Below are positions 1 through 6,069 of a DNA stretch of 15,995 nucleotides, piece after piece; the stretch's first letter is position 1, and each line of letters opens with the position of its first letter. The stretch is from JAYWAM01 sp043782425 (GTDB lineage: Bacteria > Pseudomonadota > Gammaproteobacteria > Burkholderiales > Usitatibacteraceae). The stretch spans positions 1 to 15,995 of the forward strand of contig JAYWAM010000145.1 in assembly GCA_043782425.1 (NCBI GenBank). Direction: 5' to 3'. Made by a program: the position numbers and the translations under genes. The notes beneath the pieces were generated by a model. That model was not told where the DNA came from. It searched no databases and saw only the letters and a program-made list of their open reading frames with translations.

Positions 1-831
1 GACCGATTGCAGACCCACGTCGTTACGCGTCACGAAGACATTGGAAATGCGCACCGTTGCAAGCGCCCCCGAATAGACGCCCACTGCGCCGTTGTGCGAT
101 GAGACGGTGTCCTCAAGGGTCATATCGACCGCACTTGCTGTGGCGAGAGCTACAAAGCCGTTCGCGTCGTTACCTGTGGCGATGCTGTTGCGCACCACAA
201 CCGTCGCCCGGTCCTCGGCCCTCAGCCCACGGCCATTGCCCTGCATCGTGACAGCATTGATCGAGGCAGCGGCGCTTCCGCTCGCTCCAGGAATTACATA
301 GATTGCCCCGCCGGTGCTCTTGTTGATGGTCGTGCGGTTCACAAACAGCGAACTGGCCCCGGACGGCTGGAATAGGATACCCTGCCCGGTGAAACCGTAA
401 ATCGAGCAGTTCTCGACGTGCAGCTTGCCGCCGGCGATAAAATTTATCCCGTTGACGCCATTCCCGGCGCCGTTGATGGAAAGGTCGCGCAGGATCACCA
501 CGTCACTCGGCCCAGCATTAACGATGACTCCATTGGTCAGAGAGGCGAGGATACCCGCTAACGTGCCATCGCCGTTGATGGTGATCGACTTGGTGATGGT
601 GACGGCGCCAAAGCCACCTGGATCAAGCACGCTGATCTCACCTCCGGCTGCGGTCTTCGAAATGGCGCCAGCGAAGGTCTTGCATGGCGCGGTGCGGCTA
701 CATGGATTGACGTCATCACCCACCCCCGACACCCAGGTGCGTGTGGCCTGCGCAAAAGTCTGCTGCGCAGCGAGTAGCGAAAGCGCAGTGAACAGCAACC
801 CTATTCCGATACCTTTGTATGAATTTCTCAT
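1..831 (-). CDS. Secreted right-handed parallel beta-helix protein A (3' end outside window)
   Basis: The frame is open from ATG at 831 to base 1 without a stop (277 codons), so the C-terminus lies outside the window. A strong Shine-Dalgarno AAGGAG sits 6 bases before the ATG. The first ~27 residues form a Sec signal peptide (hydrophobic IGIGLLFTALSLLAA, cleavage after TFA). The mature protein begins TRTWVSGVGDDVNPC, with a CX6C-like pair (NPCSRTAPCKTF) and GGEISVLDPGGFG. It continues with Asn- and Gly-rich repeats (VILRDLSINGAG, LHVENCSIYGF, VVVRNSIATGND) of the PbH1 kind. The layout matches the plus-strand paralogues B-H, but the sequence is clearly divergent and it is the only intact copy on this strand. 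It is probably exported to the periplasm or cell surface. No catalytic signature of a pectate lyase or epimerase is evident, so activity is unknown. The fold call is confident, the function open. Confidence 0.85.
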   Translation of the reverse strand, partial: MRNSYKGIGIGLLFTALSLLAAQQTFAQATRTWVSGVGDDVNPCSRTAPCKTFAGAISKTAAGGEISVLDPGGFGAVTITKSITINGDGTLAGILASLTNGVIVNAGPSDVVILRDLSINGAGNGVNGINFIAGGKLHVENCSIYGFTGQGILFQPSGASSLFVNRTTINKSTGGAIYVIPGASGSAAASINAVTMQGNGRGLRAEDRATVVVRNSIATGNDANGFVALATASAVDMTLEDTVSSHNGAVGVYSGALATVRISNVFVTRNDVGLQSV

Positions 832-937
832 GAAATACTCCTTGTCGTTAGTCTTCGGGCGCGAGTCGAGAGTCCAGGGTAATCCGGATCGATTCGAGTC
901 AGAGAATCCTAGCACAACTCTCACGCCAGGGGACAGT

Positions 938-1042
938 TGGTATCAGAGCGGCGCCGCCTCGGTCCTCCGTACACTGGGCAACAACCACATCGCCGATAGT
1001 ACCACCAGCTCAGGCGTGTTGACCCCGACAGCCCGGCAATAA
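938..1042 (+). pseudogene. 3' remnant of a type-1 beta-helix paralogue
   Basis: From 938 the plus strand reads WYQSGAASVLRTLGNNHIAD followed by STTSSGVLTPTARQ and a TAA stop. This matches the last ~35 residues of B (WNQFGAGSVLRTLGNNHIAD...LTPTALQ) and G almost residue for residue. Upstream of 938 the similarity stops abruptly and the sequence becomes the leader of minus-strand gene A. The open frame continues upstream to 425 only because it runs antisense to A; that part is not a real N-terminus. Best read as the tail of a lost array member, cut off where the divergent gene A and its leader now begin. Confidence 0.85.
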
Positions 1043-1099
1043 CGCAAGGGTGCTACCGCAGACAACGCGGGGGGGTAAACATAGGGGCCCACCAGAACG

Positions 1100-1129
1100 G
1101 GAACCATCGCAGTAATCGCCGCGAAGTAA
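1100..1129 (+). pseudogene. Vestigial type-2 beta-helix gene tail
   Basis: The codons read GTIAVIAAK followed by TAA. This corresponds to the last residues of E (GTITVIATK-stop), D (AVTVIATK-stop) and F (GTISVIATR-stop). It lies 58 bases after the stop of the type-1 remnant and just before a hairpin terminator of the kind that follows type-2 genes. The match is short, so it is convincing only together with the same arrangement downstream of gene H. Confidence 0.6.
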
Positions 1130-1150
1130 GTGGCAATAGCCAGGAGCTGG

Positions 1151-1188
1151 CGCACCGGGTGCACGATCCGGTGCGTTTTCTTCTTTCT
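1151..1188 (+). terminator. Rho-independent terminator after the array remnant
   Basis: Perfect 8-bp stem CGCACCGG / CCGGTGCG (1151-1158 with 1168-1175), a 9-base loop, then TTTTCTTCTTTCT. It resembles the hairpins after D, F and H (CACCGG core), so it probably came with the lost type-2 copy. Confidence 0.75.
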
Positions 1189-1243
1189 CCGCATCGATCC
1201 ATTTCCCAATTTCGATAGAAGCGCGAACCATTTCGCCCGATTT

Positions 1244-1270
1244 GTCATTCCCGAGAAAACGGGAATCCAT
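1244..1270 (+). repeat. REP-like inverted repeat, copy 1
   Basis: GTC followed by the stem ATTCCCG / CGGGAAT around AGAAAA (1247-1266) and then CCAT. This is the widespread proteobacterial REP-type element with an ATTCCCGC...GCGGGAAT core. It is one of four copies in 240 bases. Confidence 0.75.
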
Positions 1271-1289
1271 GCTTTTGAAGAGAAAAATG

Positions 1290-1313
1290 GTTCCCCGTTT
1301 GCACGGGGACGAC
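1290..1313 (-). repeat. REP-like inverted repeat, copy 2 (inverted)
   Basis: Stem CCCCGT / ACGGGG around TTGC (1293-1308). Read on the minus strand it has the same plan as copies 1 and 4: GTCGTCCCCG, a short loop, CGGGGAACC. It lies opposite to copy 1 and 20 bases from it, as in a BIME pair. Confidence 0.65.
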
Positions 1314-1416
1314 ACTTATTCCAAGATTCCTTAAATTTGTTTTCACATCAGTTTGAATCGCACCCTGCGGGGGGGTGTCCCGCCCTGCGCCTGTGTGCAT
1401 GACCTGGCAAGAATGG

Positions 1417-1439
1417 GTCTCCGTTTGCACGGGGACGAC
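1417..1439 (-). repeat. REP-like inverted repeat, copy 3 (inverted)
   Basis: CTCCGTTTGCACGGGGACGAC repeats copy 2 with a one-base change in the left arm, in the same orientation as copy 2 and opposite to copy 4, which lies 19 bases further on. Confidence 0.65.
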
Positions 1440-1457
1440 GGGGTAAATAGAGAGGCT

Positions 1458-1484
1458 GTCATTCCCGCGAAAGCGGGAATCCAT
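1458..1484 (+). repeat. REP-like inverted repeat, copy 4
   Basis: Perfect 8-bp stem ATTCCCGC / GCGGGAAT with a GAAA tetraloop (1461-1480), preceded by GTC and followed by CCATTTT. It is the best-preserved copy of the cluster. Confidence 0.8.
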
Positions 1485-1503
1485 TTTGCCTTGAATAGGG
1501 CGT

Positions 1504-1517
1504 GCGCTCGCGAGCGC
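1504..1517. repeat. Perfect 14-bp palindrome flanked by TTGAATAG direct repeats
   Basis: GCGCTCGCGAGCGC is its own reverse complement. Identical octamers TTGAATAG lie on either side (1491-1498 and 1520-1527). It sits about 55 bases upstream of the proposed -10 of gene B, so it could be an operator. The upstream region of G keeps only the right flank (CGCTGTTGAAT). Confidence 0.4.
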
Positions 1518-1542
1518 TGTTGAATAGCCTGGGGTGAATTGC

Positions 1543-1627
1543 CTGCCGTGCCGGTAGCCCTGGAGAAGATACAATTGTTCTTCAGCTTGCCATTGGGCAA
1601 GCCTGTAACCTTCCCCAGGAGATCGCC
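1543..1627 (+). promoter_or_regulatory. Leader of gene B: two hairpins, -10 box, RBS
   Basis: In order: a small hairpin CTGCC / GGTAG (1543-1557, one G-U pair), a candidate -10 TACAAT (1570-1575), and a 7-bp hairpin GCTTGCC / GGCAAGC (1585-1602). The hairpin would lie at the very 5' end of the transcript. Then comes AGGAG (1617-1621), six bases before the ATG. No good -35 is seen. The block is nearly identical upstream of G, and the second hairpin and RBS recur upstream of C, so it is a duplicated and conserved unit. Confidence 0.6.
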
Positions 1628-2566
1628 ATGTCTTTTCGTACCCTACTTCGCAGTGCATTCGCTGTGATGTTGTTCCTGTCCGCCACGGCCCATGCGCAGT
1701 TGTTCCGCGCTTACATTTCATCGGTCGGCAACGACGCCAACGCCTGCACCCTGCCCGCGCCTTGCCGCCTGCTTCCGGCCGCGCTCAACGCGGTAGCAAG
1801 CGGCGGTGAAATCTGGATGCTCGATTCGGCCAACTACAACACCGCCACCGTGATCATCGGTAAGTCGGTATCCATTCTCGCCGTTCCCGGCGCGGTCGGC
1901 AGCGTGCTCGCCATCGGCGGGCCGGCGGTCGACATCGCTGCGTCCGGCCTCACCATTTCGCTGCGCAATCTGGTGATCGTTCCCCTGACTGGCGGGGGCG
2001 GCACATACGGCGTCAACATGACGGGCACCTCGACGCTTACCATCGAGAACAGCCTCATCGCCAACCTCCCCTATAGTGGGGTGTATGCCACCGGAACGGG
2101 AAAGGTGGAGATCGCCAACACGATCATCCGCAACAATGGCGGGTACGCCGTGTACTTGCAGAATGGCGCATCCGCCGATATTTCCGGCACGAAAATGCTG
2201 AATAATGGTAATGGGGGAGTCTTAGCCTATTCCAACACGGCGACCACCGCGACGGCAACGGTGAGTGATTCGGTCATTTCCGGCGGGAGTATTGGTGTCG
2301 CCGCCTACCCCAACAGCGCCGGCGGAGTCGCACGCGTTTTCGTGACGCGCTGCACCATCCAGAACACCTCCTATGCGCTCGACAGCGAAACGGTGGGCGG
2401 CGTGGGGTCAGCCCTGGTCGCCGTGAGTAGCAGCATGATCACGAACAACACTTACGCCTGGAATCAGTTCGGCGCCGGTTCGGTCCTCCGCACACTGGGC
2501 AACAACCACATTGCCGACAACACCACCAACAGCTTAGGCGTGCTGACCCCGACAGCCCTGCAATAG
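1628..2566 (+). CDS. Secreted beta-helix protein B (type 1)
   Basis: 312 residues. Starts MSFRTLLRSA at an ATG preceded by AGGAG. Signal peptide residues 1-23 (cleavage AHA|Q). The constant N-terminal region follows: LFRAY, NACTLPAPCRLL with Cys40 and Cys46 likely bridged, then GGEIWMLDSANYNT. Residues ~75-290 are short Asn/Gly-turn repeats (LVIVPLTGGGG, LTIENSLIANLP, VEIANTIIRNNGG, ISGTKMLNNGNGG) typical of a right-handed parallel beta-helix with Asn ladders. The C-terminus is LGNNHIADNTT...LTPTALQ. The protein is probably soluble in the periplasm or released; no anchor, autotransporter domain or sorting tag is seen. It has the same length as G and is closely similar to it. The stop is 70 bases before C. 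Enzymatic activity cannot be assigned; a structural or glycan-binding role is possible. Confidence 0.85.
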   Translation: MSFRTLLRSAFAVMLFLSATAHAQLFRAYISSVGNDANACTLPAPCRLLPAALNAVASGGEIWMLDSANYNTATVIIGKSVSILAVPGAVGSVLAIGGPAVDIAASGLTISLRNLVIVPLTGGGGTYGVNMTGTSTLTIENSLIANLPYSGVYATGTGKVEIANTIIRNNGGYAVYLQNGASADISGTKMLNNGNGGVLAYSNTATTATATVSDSVISGGSIGVAAYPNSAGGVARVFVTRCTIQNTSYALDSETVGGVGSALVAVSSSMITNNTYAWNQFGAGSVLRTLGNNHIADNTTNSLGVLTPTALQ

Positions 2567-2584
2567 CGCGAGGGTGCTGCCGCA

Positions 2585-2636
2585 TACATTCGACTTGCCA
2601 TCCGGCAAGCCTGTAACTTTCCTCCAGGAGATCACC
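2585..2636 (+). promoter_or_regulatory. Leader of gene C: hairpin and RBS
   Basis: A degenerate -10 (TACATT, 2585-2590), then the hairpin CTTGCC / GGCAAG (2594-2609) and CCAGGAGATCACC before the ATG. The hairpin and the CCTGTAAC that follows match the leaders of B and G. Only 70 bases separate B and C and no terminator is seen, so B-C readthrough is likely. Confidence 0.5.
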
Positions 2637-3647
2637 ATGTCTTTTCGTACAACACTTCGCAGCGCATTCGCTTTCATTGTGATGTTGTTCCTTTCCGCCA
2701 CGGCGCAAGCCGGACTGTTCCGCTCTTACATCTCATCGGCTGGCAACGACGCCAACCCCTGCACGTTGCCCGCGCCGTGTCGTCTGCTACCCGCGGCGCT
2801 TGCTACAGTCAACGATGGCGGGGAGATCTGGTTGCTGGATTCGGCCAACTACAACACCGGGCCAGTCAATATCACGAAGTCGGTGACCATCCTCGCGGTT
2901 CCCGGCGTTGTGGGCAGTGTGCTCGCTTTTGGCGGCGATGCCATCGAAATCGCCACGGCGAGCGTCAAGGTGGCGCTGCGTAATCTGGTGATCGTCCCCT
3001 TTCCGGGCGGGGGTGGCACAAACGGCATCGTCATGACCAATGGCGCCGGGCTGGTGATCGAGAACTGCCTCATTGCCAACCTACCGGGAACAGGCATCTC
3101 GGTGAACACCACAGCCGACGTGCGGGTCACGGACACGACGATTCGAGACAGCGGCGGCTATGGCCTGTATCTTCAAGACGGCGCGCACGCCACCGTCACG
3201 CGGGCCACGATCAGCGGAAACGGCAACAATGGCATCAGCGTGACCGGAACCGTCGTCAGTACTACAACTGCCGACATTGCCGACACAACAGTGGATGCGA
3301 ACTTTAACGGCGTCGAAGCGTTGTCAGTAAATGCAGGTGCAGTGGTGCAAGTCTCGGTCCGCGACAGCCGGATAGTTCGAAATGGGAATTACGGCGTGAC
3401 TGCGCGATCCACTTTGGGCGCCTCCGTCACGCTTTCGGTCAGCAGCAACATCATCTCGAACAACGGTATTGGCATCAGGACAGGTTCTTCAGGCAGCAAG
3501 GTGTGGGCGAGCGGGAATACTGTAAGCGACAACGCTATTGGCCTCGACAATTCCACCATTGGCCTTATCGAAAGCGCAGGCAACAATGCGGTGCGCAACA
3601 ACGGCACCAATACGGTCGGAACCATCACCCCGGTCGCTATGATGTAA
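2637..3647 (+). CDS. Secreted beta-helix protein C (mosaic: type-1 leader and N-terminus, type-2 body)
   Basis: 336 residues from ATG 2637, chosen because AGGAG precedes it and MSFRTTLRSAFAF aligns with B and G; the frame extends upstream to 2574 but that part is the leader. Signal peptide 1-25 (cleavage AQA|G). The N-terminus (LFRSYISSAGNDANPCTLPAPCRLL) follows B and G. From about residue 60 it switches to the type-2 form: NDGGEIWLLDSANYNTGP, VRVTDTTIRDSGGYG, ATVTRATISGNG, SKVWASGNTVSDN, AGNNAVRNN, ending GTITPVAMM rather than GTITVIATK. The beta-helix repeat pattern is clear throughout. Likely exported. Function unknown. The C-terminal residues differ from every other type-2 copy. Confidence 0.85.
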   Translation: MSFRTTLRSAFAFIVMLFLSATAQAGLFRSYISSAGNDANPCTLPAPCRLLPAALATVNDGGEIWLLDSANYNTGPVNITKSVTILAVPGVVGSVLAFGGDAIEIATASVKVALRNLVIVPFPGGGGTNGIVMTNGAGLVIENCLIANLPGTGISVNTTADVRVTDTTIRDSGGYGLYLQDGAHATVTRATISGNGNNGISVTGTVVSTTTADIADTTVDANFNGVEALSVNAGAVVQVSVRDSRIVRNGNYGVTARSTLGASVTLSVSSNIISNNGIGIRTGSSGSKVWASGNTVSDNAIGLDNSTIGLIESAGNNAVRNNGTNTVGTITPVAMM

Positions 3648-3664
3648 GACGCTTGGGTCTATGC

Positions 3665-3717
3665 GCCAGAATCCTTCGGCCCGGTGTGCTTTCCTCTGCC
3701 TGATTCTGGCATTTTTT
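3665..3717 (+). terminator. Terminator after gene C
   Basis: 9-bp stem GCCAGAATC / GATTCTGGC (3665-3673 with 3702-3710), a 28-base loop, then A and six T (3712-3717). The loop contains GGCCCGGTGT, which matches the right arm of the hairpin after H, so this may be a rebuilt version of the family terminator. Confidence 0.65.
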
Positions 3718-3740
3718 GAACTGCAACCATGTCCACAACT

Positions 3741-3780
3741 CGATCCTCCCGGTCTGTCGCGCCTCGACCGGGTTGGATCG
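3741..3780. repeat. Imperfect inverted repeat upstream of gene D
   Basis: CGATCCTCCCGGTC (3741-3754) pairs with GACCGGGTTGGATCG (3766-3780) apart from one mismatch/bulge, around an 11-base loop. No T-tract follows, so it is unlikely to be an intrinsic terminator. It could be an operator or a decayed mobile-repeat end. Confidence 0.45.
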
Positions 3781-3802
3781 TTAGCGCATCTCTGAACAAG
3801 CG

Positions 3803-3845
3803 TTATATATTTTTTTAAATATCGTGAACAGATTTCCGGCCGGAA
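3803..3845 (+). promoter_or_regulatory. AT-rich tract and 12-bp palindrome before gene D
   Basis: A TTATATATTTTTTTAAATAT stretch, unusual in this GC-rich region, contains ATATTT-TTTT-AAATAT (3807-3822) and possible -10 hexamers (TATATT). It is followed by the perfect palindrome TTCCGGCCGGAA (3834-3845). This is the only such stretch in the array and probably holds the D promoter, but no convincing -35 is visible at the right distance. The rest of 3648-3916 shows nothing codable. Confidence 0.35.
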
Positions 3846-3916
3846 TCCGTTTGTTGGATTAAGGGGCTGCATTTTATGCGCGCCTTGTTCATCAACCACC
3901 AAAATGGAGACTAGCC

Positions 3917-4945
3917 ATGACTTATCGTAATGTTCTACGTAGCACCTTTGCCTTTGTTGTGATGTTGCTGTTGTCTGCCACGGCGCATGCCCAGTTGTTC
4001 CGCGCCTATCTCGCGCCGTCCCCGCTTGGCAACGACGCCAACGCATGCACCCTGCCCGCACCGTGCCGCCTGCTTCCGGCAGCACTTGCAGCAGTCGCCG
4101 ATGGCGGCGAAATCTGGATGCTCGATTCAGCCAACTACAACACCGGCCCGGTCGCTATCACCAAGTCGGTGACGATTCTCGCGGTTCCAGGCGTGGTGGG
4201 CAGCGTGCTCGCCACGGGCGGAAATGCCATAGACATCGCCACGGCGGGCGTCAAGGTTGCGCTACGCAATCTGGTGATCGTTCCCCAGCCGGGCATGGGC
4301 GGCACAGGCGGCATCAATATGACCGCGGGCGCCGGGCTGACGGTCGAGAGCTGCCTTCTTGCCAACTTGCCGGGAACGGGTATCTTAGTGAATGCTGGCG
4401 CCAGCGTGCATGTCACAGACACGACGATACGAGGCAACGGCGGGGCTGGCGTGGATATCCGAAACGGCGCGCGCGCCACCGTCACTCGATCCACGATCAG
4501 CGGAAACGCCAACGTTGGCGTCATGACGCAGGGCACTGTTGCCAGTACCGCGACTACTGCCGATATCGCCGACTCGACAATCAATACAAATCTCCGCGGC
4601 GTCATGGCGTATTCAAGCAATGCAACAGCAAGCGTGAGAGTCTCCGTGCGCGAGAGTCAGGTCGTTCAAAATAACGATTTCGGCGTGATTGCGGAATCCA
4701 CTGCTGGCGCCCCCGTCACACTTTCGGCAAGCAACAACATCATCACGAACAGCATTTGGGGCGTTGGGGCCTATAGTGCCGGCAGCAAAGTGTGGGTGAG
4801 TGGCAATACCATCAGTGGAAATAACGTGGGCCTCATCAACGCTAATGCTGGTGGCATTTTGGAAAGTGCAGGCAACAACGCAATGCGCAACAACGTTGTC
4901 GACACGTCCGGATCCGGAGCCGTCACCGTAATCGCCACGAAGTGA
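3917..4945 (+). CDS. Secreted beta-helix protein D (type 2)
   Basis: 342 residues. Starts MTYRNVLRSTFAFVVM with GGAG seven bases upstream. Signal peptide 1-26 (cleavage AHA|Q). The constant block contains LFRAYLAPSPLGNDANACTLP (two residues longer before the Cys pair than E) and GGEIWMLDSANYNTGP. The type-2 body follows: LVIVPQPGMGGTGGINMTAG, VHVTDTTIRGNGG, ATVTRSTISGNAN, TADIADSTINTN, SKVWVSGNTISGNN, AGNNAMRNN, ending AVTVIATK. LVIVPQPGMGGTGGIN is shared with F only, so D and F share a patch that E and C lack. Predicted exported beta-helix protein without an evident catalytic motif. Followed by a strong terminator. Confidence 0.85.
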   Translation: MTYRNVLRSTFAFVVMLLLSATAHAQLFRAYLAPSPLGNDANACTLPAPCRLLPAALAAVADGGEIWMLDSANYNTGPVAITKSVTILAVPGVVGSVLATGGNAIDIATAGVKVALRNLVIVPQPGMGGTGGINMTAGAGLTVESCLLANLPGTGILVNAGASVHVTDTTIRGNGGAGVDIRNGARATVTRSTISGNANVGVMTQGTVASTATTADIADSTINTNLRGVMAYSSNATASVRVSVRESQVVQNNDFGVIAESTAGAPVTLSASNNIITNSIWGVGAYSAGSKVWVSGNTISGNNVGLINANAGGILESAGNNAMRNNVVDTSGSGAVTVIATK

Positions 4946-4967
4946 GGCGTTGAGGGAGATAGGACTT

Positions 4968-5002
4968 GTGCACCAGCCCCGTGCGGGGCTGGTGCACTTT
5001 TT
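4968..5002 (+). terminator. Strong intrinsic terminator between D and E
   Basis: Perfect 13-bp stem GTGCACCAGCCCC / GGGGCTGGTGCAC (4968-4980 with 4985-4997), GTGC loop, then TTTTT. It ends only 19 bases before the ATG of E, leaving no room for a promoter of E downstream. Confidence 0.9.
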
Positions 5003-5021
5003 CACTTAAGGAGAATTAGCC

Positions 5022-6032
5022 ATGACTCATCGTACCGTTTTTCGTAGCGCGTTTGCCGCAGTAATGTTGCTCTTGTCCGCCACGGCGCATGCCCAGTTGT
5101 TCCGCGCCTATCTTGCACCGAGCGGCGATGATAACAACGCGTGCACCTTGCCCGCACCCTGCCGTCTGCTTCCAGCGGCTCTTGCCGCAGTGGCTGATGG
5201 CGGCGAAATCTGGATGCTCGATTCGGCCAACTACAACACCGGGCCGGTCAATATCACCAAGTCAGTGACCATCCTCGCCGTTCCCGGCGCGCTGGGCAGC
5301 GTGCTGGCCACAGGTGGCAATGCCATCAACGTCGCCACGGCGGGCGTCAAGGTGGCGCTGCGCAACCTAGTGATCGTTCCCTATCCAGGCGGAGGCGGTA
5401 CAAATGGCATCAACATGACCAACGGCGCCTCACTCACGATTGAGAACTGCCTCATTGCCAACCTGCCGGGACACGCCATCTTCGTTGCCGCCGGCGCCAG
5501 CGTGCACGTCACGGACACCACGATTCGAGACAACGTCGGCGCTGGCTTGTATCTTAGCGGCGCCGCGCGCGCCACCGTCACACGGGCCACGATCAGTGGG
5601 AGCTCTACTTACTATGGCGTCCTTGCATACGGAATCGCCGGCGGTAGCACTGTTACTGCCGACATCGCCGATTCAACAATTGATAAAAATGGTACCGGCG
5701 TCATCGCTTGGTCGCAAAATGCTACTGCGGTGGTAAAAGTCTCCGTCCGCGACAGCCGGGTTGGTCAAAACGTAGGTCTTGGCGTGTCTGCGCGATCCGA
5801 TAACGCCGCCGCCGTCACGCTTTCGGCCAGCAACAACATGATTTCGAACAACGGTGAAGGTATCCGGGCAATTAGTCCCGGCAGCAAGGTGTGGGCGAGC
5901 GGCAATACCGTAAGCGACAACATCACTGGCCTCGTCAACTCAAGCGGCCTTTTGGAAAGCGCGGGCGACAACGCGGTGCGTAACAACGGCGTGGACACCA
6001 CCGGAACCATCACTGTGATCGCGACGAAGTGA
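5022..6032 (+). CDS. Secreted beta-helix protein E (type 2)
   Basis: 336 residues. Start MTHRTVFRSAFAAVMLLLS, with AAGGAGA eight bases upstream. Signal peptide 1-24 (cleavage AHA|Q). The constant region includes LFRAYLAPSGDDNNACTLPA and GGEIWMLDSANYNTGP. Beta-helix repeats follow: LVIVPYPGGGGTNGINM, LTIENCLIANLPG, VHVTDTTIRDNVG, ATVTRATISGSS, TADIADSTIDKNG, SKVWASGNTVSDN, ending GTITVIATK. It lies 37 bases upstream of F with no terminator between, so E and F are likely cotranscribed. The D terminator is 19 bases before its start, so E may depend on readthrough or on a promoter inside D. Function unknown; secretion likely. Confidence 0.85.
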   Translation: MTHRTVFRSAFAAVMLLLSATAHAQLFRAYLAPSGDDNNACTLPAPCRLLPAALAAVADGGEIWMLDSANYNTGPVNITKSVTILAVPGALGSVLATGGNAINVATAGVKVALRNLVIVPYPGGGGTNGINMTNGASLTIENCLIANLPGHAIFVAAGASVHVTDTTIRDNVGAGLYLSGAARATVTRATISGSSTYYGVLAYGIAGGSTVTADIADSTIDKNGTGVIAWSQNATAVVKVSVRDSRVGQNVGLGVSARSDNAAAVTLSASNNMISNNGEGIRAISPGSKVWASGNTVSDNITGLVNSSGLLESAGDNAVRNNGVDTTGTITVIATK

Positions 6033-6069
6033 GACTCCTGTCATCCACACTCACTTAAGGGGATTGGCT

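Noticed and set aside
425..1042. Long plus-strand open frame of 205 codons
   Set aside because: Its first 400 bases are antisense to gene A, which has a signal peptide and RBS; only the last ~35 codons (the type-1 tail remnant) are meaningful.
1244..1484. Possible CRISPR array
   Set aside because: The repeats alternate in orientation, differ in sequence and have irregular spacing; no regular repeat-spacer pattern exists.
2849..3136. Recurrent minus-strand open frames opposite the beta-helix genes
   Set aside because: They appear at the same place in each paralogue because of shared codon bias, lack RBS and show no protein features; they are shadows.
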